64,000 bases of DNA, from positions 27,281 to 91,280 of the forward strand of contig CANLCT010000009.1 of NCBI GenBank assembly GCA_947489195.1, given 5' to 3'. Source of the DNA: an uncultured Aquimarina sp. (GTDB taxonomy: Bacteria > Bacteroidota > Bacteroidia > Flavobacteriales > Flavobacteriaceae). A model generated the notes under the pieces. That model searched no databases and had not been told where the DNA came from. It worked only from the letters and a program-made list of their open reading frames with translations. The translations under genes were made by a program, and so were the position numbers. Numbering within the stretch: the stretch's first letter is position 1; the number at the start of each line of letters is the position of its first letter. This document shows, in pieces, positions 53,888 through 63,157 of the stretch.

Positions 53888-54717
53888 TGAAGAATGTTTT
53901 TTGTTTATGGCTTGTGCTATTTTCTGGTTTAGGAATGGTAGCTCAGAATTATATTGATTTTTCATCATGCCCAGGGAAGAAATTTTGGGAATGTTACAGA
54001 GAAAAAATAGAAGAGGTGGTAGTTGCTAATGTAAATAAAGGGGCTTTAAAAGAAGGCTTGGTAAACTCTACCGATAAAGATTCTATTAATTTAAAAATGA
54101 CTTATTGGCTAAACTCAAGTGGCAAAGCTGATACTAGGTTATTTGGGGCTTCATTAAAAAGAAACATGAAAGCTTTTAATGAGTTAAAACTTATAATAAA
54201 TGAAATTGAATTTAAAAAATCACCACATGAATTAAAAGGGACAAATGGCGCGCAATTTTTTTTAAGTTTAAATTTCAGGAAGGTAAGAGGTGTAGAAAGC
54301 AATATTGTTGTGCTTGAAAAATTTAATTATGAGAAGCAGAAGTTTGTTCCTAGTGTTTTAACGATGTCTCCTATTCATCCAGGGTGTAAAAAACCAAAAA
54401 AAATAAATGAAAAAACCAGAAAAAAAGTAAAAGTCTGTTTAGAGCAAAAGTTTATTAAATTATTTAATAAAAATTTTGATACCAGTTTAATGGATGGAAA
54501 GCCTCTTTTTTCTAATAAAAGAATAAAAACGGTAGTGAGTTTCAAAATAAATAAAAAAGGTAAAATTGATGACGCTAAAGCAATTTCATTAACATCAATT
54601 TTAGAAAATGAAGCCATTAAAATTATGAATGAAATACCTACAATGACTCCTGGTGTCATTGATGGAAAAAATGTTGGAGTACTTTATAAATTGCCAATAA
54701 TTTACTTTCAGCAATAA
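53887..54717 (+). CDS. Exported protein with TonB C-terminal-like domain
   Basis: A 276-residue protein translationally coupled to thyA (one-base overlap). Signal peptide 1-19 (VFCLWLVLFSGLGMVAQ). The mature protein seems to hold two related domains of about 110 residues: one begins FSSCPGKKFWECYREKIEEVVVANV, the other HPGCKKPKKINEKTRKKVKVCLEQKFIKLFNKNFD. The second ends in KTVVSFKINKKGKIDDAKAI ... NEAIKIMNEIPTMTPGVIDGKNVGVLYKLPIIYF, the TonB_C pattern seen in many Bacteroidota 'energy transducer TonB' proteins. It has no transmembrane anchor, so it is probably periplasmic and not a classical TonB. Confidence 0.72.
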   Translation: MKNVFCLWLVLFSGLGMVAQNYIDFSSCPGKKFWECYREKIEEVVVANVNKGALKEGLVNSTDKDSINLKMTYWLNSSGKADTRLFGASLKRNMKAFNELKLIINEIEFKKSPHELKGTNGAQFFLSLNFRKVRGVESNIVVLEKFNYEKQKFVPSVLTMSPIHPGCKKPKKINEKTRKKVKVCLEQKFIKLFNKNFDTSLMDGKPLFSNKRIKTVVSFKINKKGKIDDAKAISLTSILENEAIKIMNEIPTMTPGVIDGKNVGVLYKLPIIYFQQ

Positions 54718-55055
54718 GGTAGACTTTAGTGTATGAAATATTTCATCTTGATAATTTTTTTTACACTATAAATAATATAAGGTAATACTACAGATGAATT
54801 TTGGTAAGTTCAATCCGATGAGCAAGCAAACAACTTCAAAGGCATAATTAAAAAAAAGTTGTAGAAACTCAAAAATATGCTAGCAGCTAAAAAAAGTAAA
54901 TGTATCTTAGTGATGATGGCACTTTGATTTAAAGAAGTGATTCATTTTTAAATTTTAGATACAATGAATTTATGTGTTTTGAATCTAAAATTAAGGTTCT
55001 CTTGAACCTTTTACTATAACTAATGTTTAGTGGTTTTTGGTGTATACTCACTATA
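54718..55055. other. Intergenic region of 338 bases with a hairpin
   Basis: No intact gene is visible. A short stretch from 54733 reads MKYFILIIFFTL and then stops. Other frames hold protein-like fragments broken by stops, not enough to call a pseudogene. AAGGTTC (54993-54999), loop TCTT and GAACCTT (55004-55010) form a perfect 7-bp hairpin that lies between the convergent ends of the TonB-C-like gene and ribF and may terminate either. Confidence 0.45.
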
Positions 55056-55988
55056 CTATAACATTTCGCAAATATATTCTCGGGCAAAATCTTCATCAGC
55101 AGACATGGCTTTTTTTAATTCTTCAACAGAATCAAATTTTTTCTCATCTCTAATACGTTTTAGCAGCTCAATCTTAAGTTTTTTATCGTAAAGATTAATT
55201 TGTGTGTCAAAAAAATGAGTTTCGATAGTTTGTTTCATGCCATTTACAGTGGGATTAGTCCCAATATTCATCATACCGTAATAGGTTTTGCCTTCGACTA
55301 ATGAGCTTACAATATATACACCTTGCTTTGGAATCAGCTTATAGGTTTCTGCAATTTTCATATTTGCAGTTGGATAGCCTAAGGTTCGACCAATTTGTCG
55401 TCCTTTTTCAATTTTTCCAGTAAGCATAAATTTATAGCCTAAGTAAGTATTGGCTTTTTCAATTTCTCCATTAAGGAGTGCTTTTCTAATTTTTGTAGAG
55501 CTTACGGCTACATCTTCAATTTCTTGTTTTGATATTTCTTCGACATCAAAACCAAATTCATTTCCGTAATTTACTAGGTCATTAATGTTTGCTGTTCTGC
55601 CTTTTCCAAAACGATGATCGTAACCTATAATTATTTTTTCCGCTTTTAAATACTTAACAAGCATTTGTTTTACATAATCCTCTGCACTTAGTTGCGAAAA
55701 TTCTTCGCTAAAAGGGTGGATAACTAAGTGGTTCAGTCCGCTTTGTTCCAAAATTTCGGAACGCTCATCCATAGTATTAATTAATTTGATATCAGCATCC
55801 TTTTGTAATACCATACGAGGATGAGGGAAAAAAGTAAGAATTATGGATTCTAAATTATTTTGTTTTGCGGCTAAATTAAGTCGCTCAATGATTTTTTTGT
55901 GTCCAATATGTACGCCGTCAAAGGTGCCAATAGTAACGGCACTTTTTGTTTTATTGTTATAAGTACAAGCGTTTTTATGTTTTTTCAA
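55056..55988 (-). CDS. ribF: Bifunctional riboflavin kinase / FAD synthetase
   Basis: A 310-residue enzyme making FMN and then FAD. The N-terminal nucleotidyltransferase domain has VTIGTFDGVHIGHKKII (residues about 18-34, HIGH motif), and IIGYDHRFGKGR and SSTKIRKALLNGEIEKAN are further FAD-synthetase motifs. The C-terminal flavokinase domain (about 185-310) has GRTLGYPTANM, the magnesium/ATP site, and GMMNIGTNPTVNG. Length is standard. It is cytoplasmic. It lies downstream of pth on the same strand with a 144-base gap. Confidence 0.96.
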   Translation of the reverse strand: MKKHKNACTYNNKTKSAVTIGTFDGVHIGHKKIIERLNLAAKQNNLESIILTFFPHPRMVLQKDADIKLINTMDERSEILEQSGLNHLVIHPFSEEFSQLSAEDYVKQMLVKYLKAEKIIIGYDHRFGKGRTANINDLVNYGNEFGFDVEEISKQEIEDVAVSSTKIRKALLNGEIEKANTYLGYKFMLTGKIEKGRQIGRTLGYPTANMKIAETYKLIPKQGVYIVSSLVEGKTYYGMMNIGTNPTVNGMKQTIETHFFDTQINLYDKKLKIELLKRIRDEKKFDSVEELKKAMSADEDFAREYICEML

Positions 55989-56132
55989 CAGAGAAAATTT
56001 TGTGTAAAATTACTGAAATCTTTACATAAAAGACCTATTTGTATGCTCGAAATACGAAATTTTGTAAGGTAAGGTTTCGTAATAACTCAGTAGATTTATA
56101 AGTTTGAACAACTATTTTAGTTTGGCAGAAAT

Positions 56133-56768
56133 TTATTTTTCAAGTTTTCCATTAAAACTATTCATTGTTTGTGCCAGGCCAGCAGTAATAAAACTTTTAA
56201 TGGCATTACATGCATCGGGTATTCGAAAGTTTAATTCGTGCTGTTCCTCTTTAGACCATTCGCCTAATACATAGTCTACTTGTCTGCCTTTGCTAAATTG
56301 ACTTCCTACACCAAATCGAAATCTAGGATAGGCGGAAGTGTTTAATTTTTCTTGGGTGTCTTTTAATCCATTATGTCCGCCAGCACTTCCTTTAGTCTTT
56401 AAGCGAAATGTGCCAAAGTCTATATTGATATCATCGGTGATAACTAATAGATTTTCTATCTGAATTTTTTCTTTGGTTAGCCAATATTTAATGGCTTTAC
56501 CACTTAGATTCATATAGGTGTTGGGTTTTAATAAAAAAACCGTTTTTCCTTTAATTTTTAATTGGCAAACATCACCTAGTTTATCGGTTTCAAATGACGA
56601 ATTTTCTTCTTTGGCAAAAGCATCTAAAATTTTAAAGCCAATATTATGGCGTGTTTCAGAATATTTTGGGCCTATGTTTCCTAAACCAACAATTAAAAAC
56701 TTTTTCATAGGATCTATAATTAGAGTATCATTTGAAGATGTAAAAAACCTTTTTAACAGTGAAAACAT
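56133..56768 (-). CDS. pth: Peptidyl-tRNA hydrolase
   Basis: A 211-residue enzyme that recycles peptidyl-tRNA. KFLIVGLGNIGPKYSETRHNIGF holds the catalytic His (in TRHNIGF), LLKPNTYMNLSGKA the substrate Asn, and TDDINIDFGTFRLKTKGSAGGHNGLKD the remaining active-site residues. The start at 56768 gives a 20-residue N-terminal extension; a start at 56708 (MKKFLIVGLGN) fits the family core. Flavobacterial homologues often carry such an extension, so the longer form is kept. A terminator lies upstream, after rplY. Confidence 0.94.
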   Translation of the reverse strand: MFSLLKRFFTSSNDTLIIDPMKKFLIVGLGNIGPKYSETRHNIGFKILDAFAKEENSSFETDKLGDVCQLKIKGKTVFLLKPNTYMNLSGKAIKYWLTKEKIQIENLLVITDDINIDFGTFRLKTKGSAGGHNGLKDTQEKLNTSAYPRFRFGVGSQFSKGRQVDYVLGEWSKEEQHELNFRIPDACNAIKSFITAGLAQTMNSFNGKLEK

Positions 56769-56859
56769 TTTGTGCTATTTATAGCTAAAATAGATTTTTT
56801 AAAGGAAATATTTAATTTGCAATTGATGTAATTGACAGTTATTCATTCGGGGTGTAAAC

Positions 56860-56890
56860 AAAAAAGCACCCTACTAAAATAGAGTGCTTT
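56860..56890 (-). terminator. Terminator of prs-rplY
   Basis: AAAGCACCCT (56863-56872) against AGAGTGCTTT (56881-56890) pairs with one mismatch. On the minus strand a run of T follows, through 56860. It begins 22 bases after the rplY stop and separates rplY from pth. Confidence 0.8.
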
Positions 56891-56911
56891 ATATGTTTTG
56901 GAATAAATGAC

Positions 56912-57517
56912 TTATTCTGCTGCTGCTTCTGTAGCTGCTTCTTCTTCACCTTCTTCAGCATCATTAATAGCGTTACGAGAGTTTTTAACTTGACAAACAA
57001 CAGTGTTGTCAGCATGTAAAAATTCAAAACCTTCTGAATCCAATTGAGTAACATATAATTTGTTACCAATTTTAAGTTCAGAAATATCAGCTTTAATTTC
57101 ATCAGGTAAGTTAGTAGCCAATCCTTTTACTTTTAAACGACGAGCATTAAATTTTAAGTTACCACCATTTGCTACACCTGGAGATTTTCCTGTAGTACGA
57201 ACAGGGATTTCCATTGTGATGGCTTTGTCATCAAAAATTTGTACAAAATCAATATGTAAAATTTTATCAGTTGTTGGGTGAAACTGGATGTCCTGTAGGA
57301 TAGCGTTTATATTTGTTCCGTTATCTAATGCAATTACCACCGTGTGAACGTCTGGGGTATACACTAGTTTACTGAACATGTTTTCGTGGGCAGTAAAATG
57401 TGTAACAGTGTCTCCACCATAAACTACACAAGGTACATTTCCAGCATTACGTAGGGCTTTTGTTGCTTTTTTCCCTAAGCTTTCTCTTTGAGATGCATTG
57501 ATTGTTAACGACTTCAT
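56912..57517 (-). CDS. rplY: 50S ribosomal protein L25 (general stress protein Ctc type)
   Basis: A 201-residue long-form L25, with the N-terminal 5S rRNA-binding domain (about 1-90: [33 protein letters not shown]) and the C-terminal TL5/Ctc domain (about 95-185: [32 protein letters not shown]). It ends in an acidic Glu/Ala-rich tail ([16 protein letters not shown]), common in Bacteroidota. The gene begins 26 bases after prs and is almost certainly in the same operon. Confidence 0.95.
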   Translation of the reverse strand: MKSLTINASQRESLGKKATKALRNAGNVPCVVYGGDTVTHFTAHENMFSKLVYTPDVHTVVIALDNGTNINAILQDIQFHPTTDKILHIDFVQIFDDKAITMEIPVRTTGKSPGVANGGNLKFNARRLKVKGLATNLPDEIKADISELKIGNKLYVTQLDSEGFEFLHADNTVVCQVKNSRNAINDAEEGEEEAATEAAAE

Positions 57518-57543
57518 TTTTAAATATATTAAGATTAAATTAT

Positions 57544-58485
57544 TTACATTACAAATTTTGAACTTATGGACTTGTACTCATTTATACTTTTAAGTACATC
57601 TGCAAAAAGTTCAGCACAGCTTACTACTCTAATTTTTGAACATTCCTGTGTTAAAGGAATAGAATCGGTTACAATAAGCTCGGTTAATTTTGAATTTTCT
57701 AAACGATTATAAGCATCGCCAGATAAAACAGGGTGTGTACATACGGCTCTTACAGAAAGTGCTCCGCGTTCAATCATTAAATCAGCAGCTTTGGTTAATG
57801 TGCCGGCAGTATCTACCATATCATCAACAAGGACTACATTTTTTCCTGTAACATCACCAATAAGTTCCATGTGCGAAATAACATTAGCTTTTTCGCGCTG
57901 TTTGTAGCAAATTACTACATCGCTTTCCATGGCTTTAGCATATGCATAGGCGCGTTTTGATCCTCCCATATCGGGTGATGCCACAGTTAAATTCTCGATA
58001 TTAAGAGATTTTAAATAAGGCAAAAATACAGTAGAAGCAAAAAGGTGATCTACAGGTTTTTCAAAAAATCCTTGAATTTGAGCAGCATGTAAATCCATAG
58101 TCACTATACGTGTTGCTCCTGCTGTTTCCAGCATTTTAGCAATAAGTTTAGCGGCAATGGGCACTCTAGATTTGTCTTTTCGATCTTGTCTTGCCCATCC
58201 GTAGTAAGGGATTACAGCTGTTACGTGTCTGGCAGAAGCTCTTTTAGCAGCATCTAACATTAGCAACAATTCCATAAGGTGATCCGCACTAGGATTGGTG
58301 GAACCTATTAAAAATACACGTCTACCACGAACAGATTCTTCAAACGAAGGTTGGTATTCTCCATCGCTATAAGTAGAGGTGATTACATTACCTAATGTTG
58401 TGCCGTAAGCAGCAACAATTTTTTCTGCAAGTTCCTGACTTTGTTTACAAGCAAAAAACTTGGCTTCTAGGATATTATTAGACAT
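57544..58485 (-). CDS. prs: Ribose-phosphate pyrophosphokinase
   Basis: A 313-residue PRPP synthase, supplying PRPP for nucleotide, histidine and NAD synthesis. The flexible-loop region is [18 protein letters not shown], the ATP/ribose-phosphate site is [14 protein letters not shown], and the PRPP loop is [18 protein letters not shown]. Length and motifs are standard. A -7 box lies 53 bases upstream. Downstream rplY is co-transcribed. Confidence 0.97.
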   Translation of the reverse strand: MSNNILEAKFFACKQSQELAEKIVAAYGTTLGNVITSTYSDGEYQPSFEESVRGRRVFLIGSTNPSADHLMELLLMLDAAKRASARHVTAVIPYYGWARQDRKDKSRVPIAAKLIAKMLETAGATRIVTMDLHAAQIQGFFEKPVDHLFASTVFLPYLKSLNIENLTVASPDMGGSKRAYAYAKAMESDVVICYKQREKANVISHMELIGDVTGKNVVLVDDMVDTAGTLTKAADLMIERGALSVRAVCTHPVLSGDAYNRLENSKLTELIVTDSIPLTQECSKIRVVSCAELFADVLKSINEYKSISSKFVM

Positions 58486-58537
58486 GCGACGAATTCGTTT
58501 TCAATAGGTTGAAATACAGTTGATGTATTTAAGCGTG

Positions 58538-58545
58538 CAAATTTA
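58538..58545 (-). promoter_or_regulatory. Predicted -7 box of prs-rplY
   Basis: TAAATTTG on the minus strand matches TAnnTTTG and lies 53 bases upstream of the prs start codon. No TTG is at the usual distance. Confidence 0.45.
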
Positions 58546-58611
58546 GGGATTTATTTCAATATTAAAATTAATATTAGTGCTTATTTTTAGTTTATAAATC
58601 AAAACTTTTTA

Positions 58612-58619
58612 TAAATTTG
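58612..58619 (+). promoter_or_regulatory. Predicted -7 box of the tRNA-Leu gene
   Basis: TAAATTTG matches TAnnTTTG and is 12 bases before the first base of the tRNA, so transcription would start only a few bases upstream of the mature 5' end. It is divergent from the prs -7 box. Confidence 0.5.
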
Positions 58620-58630
58620 CACTCTCAATT

Positions 58631-58712
58631 GCTCAAGTGGTGGAATTGGTAGACACGTTGGATTCAAAATCCAATGTCGCAAGACGTGCGGGTTCGATTC
58701 CCGCCTTGAGTA
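58631..58712 (+). tRNA. tRNA-Leu (anticodon CAA)
   Basis: An 82-base type II tRNA. The acceptor stem is GCTCAAG against CTTGAGT (a G-T first pair), with discriminator A. The anticodon arm TTGGA-TTCAAAA-TCCAA places CAA at 58665-58667, reading UUG codons. A long variable arm (TGTCGCAAGACGT region) marks it as leucine-type, and the T arm is GCGGG-TTCGATT-CCCGC. The CCA end is not encoded. A terminator follows directly. Confidence 0.96.
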
Positions 58713-58715
58713 CTG

Positions 58716-58750
58716 AAGGAGATGAGTTTTAAATTCATCTCCTTTTATTT
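58716..58750 (+). terminator. Terminator of the tRNA-Leu gene
   Basis: AAGGAGATGA (58716-58725) pairs perfectly with TCATCTCCTT (58735-58744) around a 9-base loop, followed by TTATTTTATTT. Confidence 0.8.
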
Positions 58751-59041
58751 TATTTAAAATCAACTTATTGAAAATTAGTGTTTCTACAAATTTTCTGTTA
58801 AGTCTATTCTTTGATTTAATTTAAATATTCACTCGTTTTGTTGCAGTGATTTATTATAAAGACATTAATGGTTAGCAAAAGTAACTTTTAAGAAGACTAA
58901 ATTTGTACTTTTCTTTTAATACACATTCACTTAGAATGTAAAAAACACTCCGCAAGTAATAGTAATTACAAGAACTATTAATGCTTTATTTTTTTTACTT
59001 TAGTTAATAAATTTACTTTAGGCTAGTAAGGAACCATTATT
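58751..59041. other. Upstream region of the ECF sigma factor gene
   Basis: No gene is visible. Two exact copies of TTTACTTTAG (58994-59003 and 59012-59021) are spaced 18 bases apart, just upstream of the sigma factor start. TACTTTAG in the second copy is one mismatch from a Bacteroidota -7 box, so the pair could be a promoter or a regulator site. Confidence 0.4.
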
Positions 59042-59584
59042 ATGGATAAAAATGCGTTGAAAGATTTGCAATCTAATGATAGATTGAAACTAAAAGCTTT
59101 ATATAATCTGTATAGAGAAGAGTTTTTAAATTTTGGGAGACGTTATAATTTAGATCAAGGTTTGTTATTAGATATTTATCAAGATTCTTTTTTGGCACTA
59201 AGAAAACAAGCACTACAAGGTAAGTTAGATACTATTGATGCTAGCATGAAGACATATTTGTTTGGTATAACTAAATATAAAATCTATGATCAGTTAAAAA
59301 GAAACAAGCGAGAAGTGCCTTATGAATCAAATTTACATATAGTAAACGAGGAAATTCTAGAAATTAAAATTGAAGAAGAGCCTCAATTGACCGAAAGACA
59401 GTTGTTGTTGAGGAAATACCTCAAAGAGTTAGGAGAGAAATGTCGGCAAGTGTTAACTTTGTTTTATTATAGAGGACTGAATATTAAAGAAATAGTAGAA
59501 TATACTAATTACAATAATGAAAATGTAGTAAAAGCACAAAAGTCCAGATGTTTAAAAGCATTGAGACAACAGTTTAAGAGATAA
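59042..59584 (+). CDS. ECF-type RNA polymerase sigma factor
   Basis: A 180-residue sigma-70 family factor with only regions 2 and 4. Region 2 covers about residues 18-92 (LYNLYREEFLNFGRRYNLDQGLLLDIYQDSFLAL ... MKTYLFGITKYKIYDQLKRNKRE). Region 4 covers about 120-175 (LLLRKYLKELGEKCRQVLTLFYYRGLNIKEIVEYTNYNNENVVKAQKSRCLKALR), a helix-turn-helix for -35 recognition. The next gene, four bases downstream, has the layout of a membrane anti-sigma factor. The two are in one operon, facing the lipoprotein-CHAT operon. Confidence 0.92.
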   Translation: MDKNALKDLQSNDRLKLKALYNLYREEFLNFGRRYNLDQGLLLDIYQDSFLALRKQALQGKLDTIDASMKTYLFGITKYKIYDQLKRNKREVPYESNLHIVNEEILEIKIEEEPQLTERQLLLRKYLKELGEKCRQVLTLFYYRGLNIKEIVEYTNYNNENVVKAQKSRCLKALRQQFKR

Positions 59585-59588
59585 TGCT

Positions 59589-60314
59589 ATGGAAAAAGAA
59601 ATGTTGTTGGAAAAGTATTTAAAAGGCAAACTTACGATAAAAGAGAAGCAAGGTTTTGAGATACTTTTAAAAACGGATCTAATGTTTAGGAAGGAAGTAG
59701 AATTTCAAAAGGATGTTAAACGTGTCGTCACATTGGAAGAAGATGAGGCATTTAGGAATGTATTGTATGATTTTGAATCTGAAGCACAAGCAAAAGAACA
59801 AAAGAAAATTTTTTTTTCATACAAATGGTTAATAGTAGCAGCTTCAATTATTTTGTTATTTGTGCTTACGTATTTTTTTACTGTCTATCAAACCTCCAAA
59901 ATACAAGAATTATATTCTGAAAATTTTAAACCTTATCGGAATGTAACCCACCCAATAACACGTGGTGAAGAATTTGCAGATGATAAAACAAAGGCTTTTT
60001 TAGCTTACACAAAGGGAGAGTATAAAGAGTCAATTGAACTTTTCACGAAATTATATACTTCAGGAAAAGAACCTTATTATCTCTTTTATAAAGCCAATGC
60101 GCTAATTCAATTAAACAGAGCAACCGAAGCAATTCCATTACTGCAAGAGCATCTTAGAAGCTCAGATGTACTTTCAGATAAATCAAATTGGTATTTAGCG
60201 ATGTCTTACCTGCAAATTGAGGATATTGAAAAGGCAAAAAGAGCACTTAATTTGGTTGTAAAAAACAAAACGTATAAAACGAAGCAAGCTAAGAAGCTAC
60301 TTGATGCCCTTTGA
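59589..60314 (+). CDS. Single-pass TPR protein, probable anti-sigma factor
   Basis: A 241-residue protein. Residues 1-79 are charged and predicted cytoplasmic (EKYLKGKLTIKEKQGFEILLKTD, EFQKDVKRVV), resembling the sigma-binding part of Bacteroidota anti-sigma-like proteins. A membrane helix is at about 80-100 (WLIVAASIILLFVLTYFFTVY), with Lys/Arg before it, so the N-terminus is inside. The periplasmic part has ENFKPYRNVTHPITRGEE and then about three TPR units (AFLAYTKGEYKESIELFTKLY; YLFYKANALIQLNRATEAIPLLQEHL; WYLAMSYLQIEDIEKAKRALNLVV). It is coupled to the ECF gene. The last 18 bases overlap the end of the convergent CHAT gene. Confidence 0.78.
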   Translation: MEKEMLLEKYLKGKLTIKEKQGFEILLKTDLMFRKEVEFQKDVKRVVTLEEDEAFRNVLYDFESEAQAKEQKKIFFSYKWLIVAASIILLFVLTYFFTVYQTSKIQELYSENFKPYRNVTHPITRGEEFADDKTKAFLAYTKGEYKESIELFTKLYTSGKEPYYLFYKANALIQLNRATEAIPLLQEHLRSSDVLSDKSNWYLAMSYLQIEDIEKAKRALNLVVKNKTYKTKQAKKLLDAL

Positions 60315-63131
60315 TTTTTTATAACCGAAAACTAAAAGCCCAAACCCGAGTAAACAAAATCCAATTTGTAACCAAAATGGAACGGGTTTATTAGATATTG
60401 GCGTGTTTTCTCCCAAAACTACAAAACTCGACCAGTAATACGGATGTTTTAGCTCTTCTTCTTCGGTCTTGTTTAGGTATTCTAATTTTGCTTTTTGAAG
60501 GGCTATACTTTTTGTTACACCTTTTTTGAGATTTTTGTAATAGTATCCCATAAGTTGACTAGTTGCCTCATCATCATTTTTCCATAAGGAAGTTGTTAGA
60601 CTTTTTACACCTGCATATTGAAATCCGCGAGCCAAACTTAGCATGCCCTCACCATTTTGCAATTTACCTATACCGCTTTCACAAGCACTTAAAGTTACCA
60701 TGTCAAAATTTAATTTGTAATTATAAAGATCTTTTACATATAAAAAGTTGCTTGATTCTTTTTTGGAAGAAAATGTCAGATATGAGAAATCTGGTTCTTG
60801 ATCGTTAGCTGATGCATGTGTGGCAAAATGACATAAAGAATAGTCATCCTTAAGTGCTATGAAGTTATCTAATGAAGCATTTTCAGCGAACAGGGTTTTG
60901 CCTTTAAAATAGCCAGATATTATATTAGCTTCTTGCTTGCTAAAAGGGAGTGAGCTATATCCTGAATCAGAATCAAAAATTGGAGAAAATACTAATAAAT
61001 TATTTTCTTTATTATCCTTTGGATTCGAATTTCTCGCAAGCAAAGTAGCTGAGTTAGCGTATCTAAAATTTTTGTATTTTATGAGGTATTCTCCAGTTTT
61101 GCTATCTATCAAAGCACCAAAAGGGAGGTAGTTTAAAATCCCGTCAGCTATAATTGTGAGATTAGTATTTTTGTCATTTGCAATACAAGGCGCCAAAATT
61201 TCTTCATAAATGGATATGGCAAGTTTTTTTATCTCTAAGGAATTACTTCTAGTAGGATATGAGAGTAATTTATGAAAATGATTAATGTCGTTTTTCAAGG
61301 TTGTAGTAAAGGGCTTCTTTAAGAGCTTAACAACTTTTTTAGTAGTAATGAAGATAAATAAATCTTTGTCAGTTTGGTGAAATGAAAGTAAAGTTTCATT
61401 TGGGTGAATAAACTCCTGTAATTCTTTTATTGTTGTGGTTCTAGTATCATACTTTAGCTGATAATATTTTGGATAATTGCTTTCTAAATCTCCAAGAAAA
61501 TCATAATAGTTAGTGTTTAGTTTAAATAAAGAGTCGTTAAAAAATAGTTTACTTTTTTCATCTGCATTAATCAGTTTTTTTTCGGCATTGGTGATATAAG
61601 CTTTGTACTGATGTTCTTTTTCAATAATGCTATCAGGAATATTGCTAAAGGAGATTGCCTGAGTATTTTTCACTGATTCCAATAGTAAGATGCCTTTGCT
61701 CTTTTCTAGGTATAAAAAAGCATTTTCTAAATAGTTTAAGTCAGCGGTTGCTTTAAATCCTTTGTAAGCAGATTGTAACATTTCATGAAAGGCGGGGTAG
61801 GTTTGTTTTATCAAGAATTGTTTGTCGAGTTTGTTTTCAAACTCTGGACGAAGTGCATCTAAAGTAGTGATAATGCTTTTTGAGGTGTTTGTAGATGCGC
61901 GTAAAATTTCTTTATTATCAGTATCCACCAATATTAGATTTAGTACTTCTAGTTTTTTTTTAAATATAGTTAATGCTTGGGTTTTCGAAAAAACATTTTT
62001 GGGAGTGGGATTGTTGAGTATGTTGTTACTATCAAAATTTTTAGCGGCGCTTATCAAAGCTTTTTGGTAGTACTGTAAGGATGCATTGTTTCTTTTTCTA
62101 CTCTTTTCTAAATCGCCAAGTTTAATATAGATCTCAGCAACATCTTGATGTTTGGAGTCATTACGATATTTAATGGTTTTATGAAGAACGAAATTGTATT
62201 TTGATAAAGAGGAGTCATATAACTCTTTTTTTAAATACCATTCTGCCAGCAGATTTTGTTTTCTAATATGAAAATGATTTTGCGGGTTCAAATGCTTTTC
62301 GATACTTTTTAATGATTGCAATGCCAAATTAAGACTGTCCTGTTCAAGATAAAGCTCAGACATTAAAAGGGTACAATTCACTAAGCGTTTTAGATAATAA
62401 AGTGAATTTTGAGACTTATAAAATGTGATAACATCTGCCATTTCATTTTTACCTTGCTCGGTTAGTTTTTCCGAATGATAAACCTTTGCTAAATGGCTTT
62501 TAGTGTTATATAAATAATTTTCCCAGTTTTCTAAAAGGTTCTTATTTTTTTTTACAATTTGAATTTGTTTTCTATAATAATTTTCGGCAAGTTTAATCTT
62601 TCCTATATATTGATTAATAGCTCCTAAGTAGCTTAAGCATGTTATGTAATGATTCATTTGATAAGTGTCAAAAGAACTTGGGTGTAATGCTTCTAATTTA
62701 GTCAGTAATTCTTTGAAAAAGACTTTTGACTTTGAATAATTACAGAGGGAATAATAGTAGGCCCCTTTATCTATCAAAATTTTGTTTCGGTAATGAGCAA
62801 TGTCAATCGGAGAATCTGATTGAAGAAACTTAGTATCTTTAATTAGTTCATCTAGGTGATTAAGGTGTTTTTTATAAGATTTCAAATCGAAATAATGCTC
62901 TGCTGTACGAATTTTAGCATTAAGGATATCTAAAATATATTCAACTTTGTTTAGCTTGTAAGCAACTGTCAAGGAATTATCAAAATAAAAATTAGCACTA
63001 TCCTTGTCGTGGTACATTATTTCTAACCCCTTAGTATAATAATTATTTATACTGGATTCGTTCTCAATTATTTCCTGTCCAAATATTGAAAACGAAAATA
63101 GAACACAGATTCTAAAAATTACTTTTCTCAA
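60297..63131 (-). CDS. TPR-CHAT protease-like protein, exported and membrane-anchored
   Basis: A 944-residue protein. Residues 1-19 are a signal peptide (MRKVIFRICVLFSFSIFGQ). Residues about 25-550 are helical TPR-like repeats (NYYTKGLEIMYHDKDSANFYFDNSL; VAEIYIKLGDLEKSRKRNNASLQYYQKALISAA). Residues about 570-905 are a CHAT domain of the caspase/separase clan. The catalytic pair is visible: His772 in CHFATHASAN and Cys817 in VTLSACESGIG, followed by the family motif GEGMLSLARGFQYAGVKSLTTSLW. A membrane helix near 919-937 (FWLQIGFCLLGFGLLVFGY) and a Lys-rich tail (KKSKGIK) end the protein. The CHAT domain should therefore face the periplasm. It lies 26 bases after the lipoprotein gene and is convergent with the sigma/TPR pair. 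Confidence 0.88.
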   Translation of the reverse strand: MRKVIFRICVLFSFSIFGQEIIENESSINNYYTKGLEIMYHDKDSANFYFDNSLTVAYKLNKVEYILDILNAKIRTAEHYFDLKSYKKHLNHLDELIKDTKFLQSDSPIDIAHYRNKILIDKGAYYYSLCNYSKSKVFFKELLTKLEALHPSSFDTYQMNHYITCLSYLGAINQYIGKIKLAENYYRKQIQIVKKNKNLLENWENYLYNTKSHLAKVYHSEKLTEQGKNEMADVITFYKSQNSLYYLKRLVNCTLLMSELYLEQDSLNLALQSLKSIEKHLNPQNHFHIRKQNLLAEWYLKKELYDSSLSKYNFVLHKTIKYRNDSKHQDVAEIYIKLGDLEKSRKRNNASLQYYQKALISAAKNFDSNNILNNPTPKNVFSKTQALTIFKKKLEVLNLILVDTDNKEILRASTNTSKSIITTLDALRPEFENKLDKQFLIKQTYPAFHEMLQSAYKGFKATADLNYLENAFLYLEKSKGILLLESVKNTQAISFSNIPDSIIEKEHQYKAYITNAEKKLINADEKSKLFFNDSLFKLNTNYYDFLGDLESNYPKYYQLKYDTRTTTIKELQEFIHPNETLLSFHQTDKDLFIFITTKKVVKLLKKPFTTTLKNDINHFHKLLSYPTRSNSLEIKKLAISIYEEILAPCIANDKNTNLTIIADGILNYLPFGALIDSKTGEYLIKYKNFRYANSATLLARNSNPKDNKENNLLVFSPIFDSDSGYSSLPFSKQEANIISGYFKGKTLFAENASLDNFIALKDDYSLCHFATHASANDQEPDFSYLTFSSKKESSNFLYVKDLYNYKLNFDMVTLSACESGIGKLQNGEGMLSLARGFQYAGVKSLTTSLWKNDDEATSQLMGYYYKNLKKGVTKSIALQKAKLEYLNKTEEEELKHPYYWSSFVVLGENTPISNKPVPFWLQIGFCLLGFGLLVFGYKKSKGIK

Positions 63132-63157
63132 AAATGAATGAATTTTTAATTTGAATT

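Noticed and set aside
54718..54960. Decayed gene between the TonB-C-like gene and ribF
   Set aside because: Fragments such as a 12-codon signal-like ORF (MKYFILIIFFTL) and a few protein-like stretches exist, but they are in different frames with many stops and match no family I know.
56839..57102. 87-codon minus-strand ORF overlapping rplY
   Set aside because: It is a shadow frame of the L25 C-terminal domain and its terminator.
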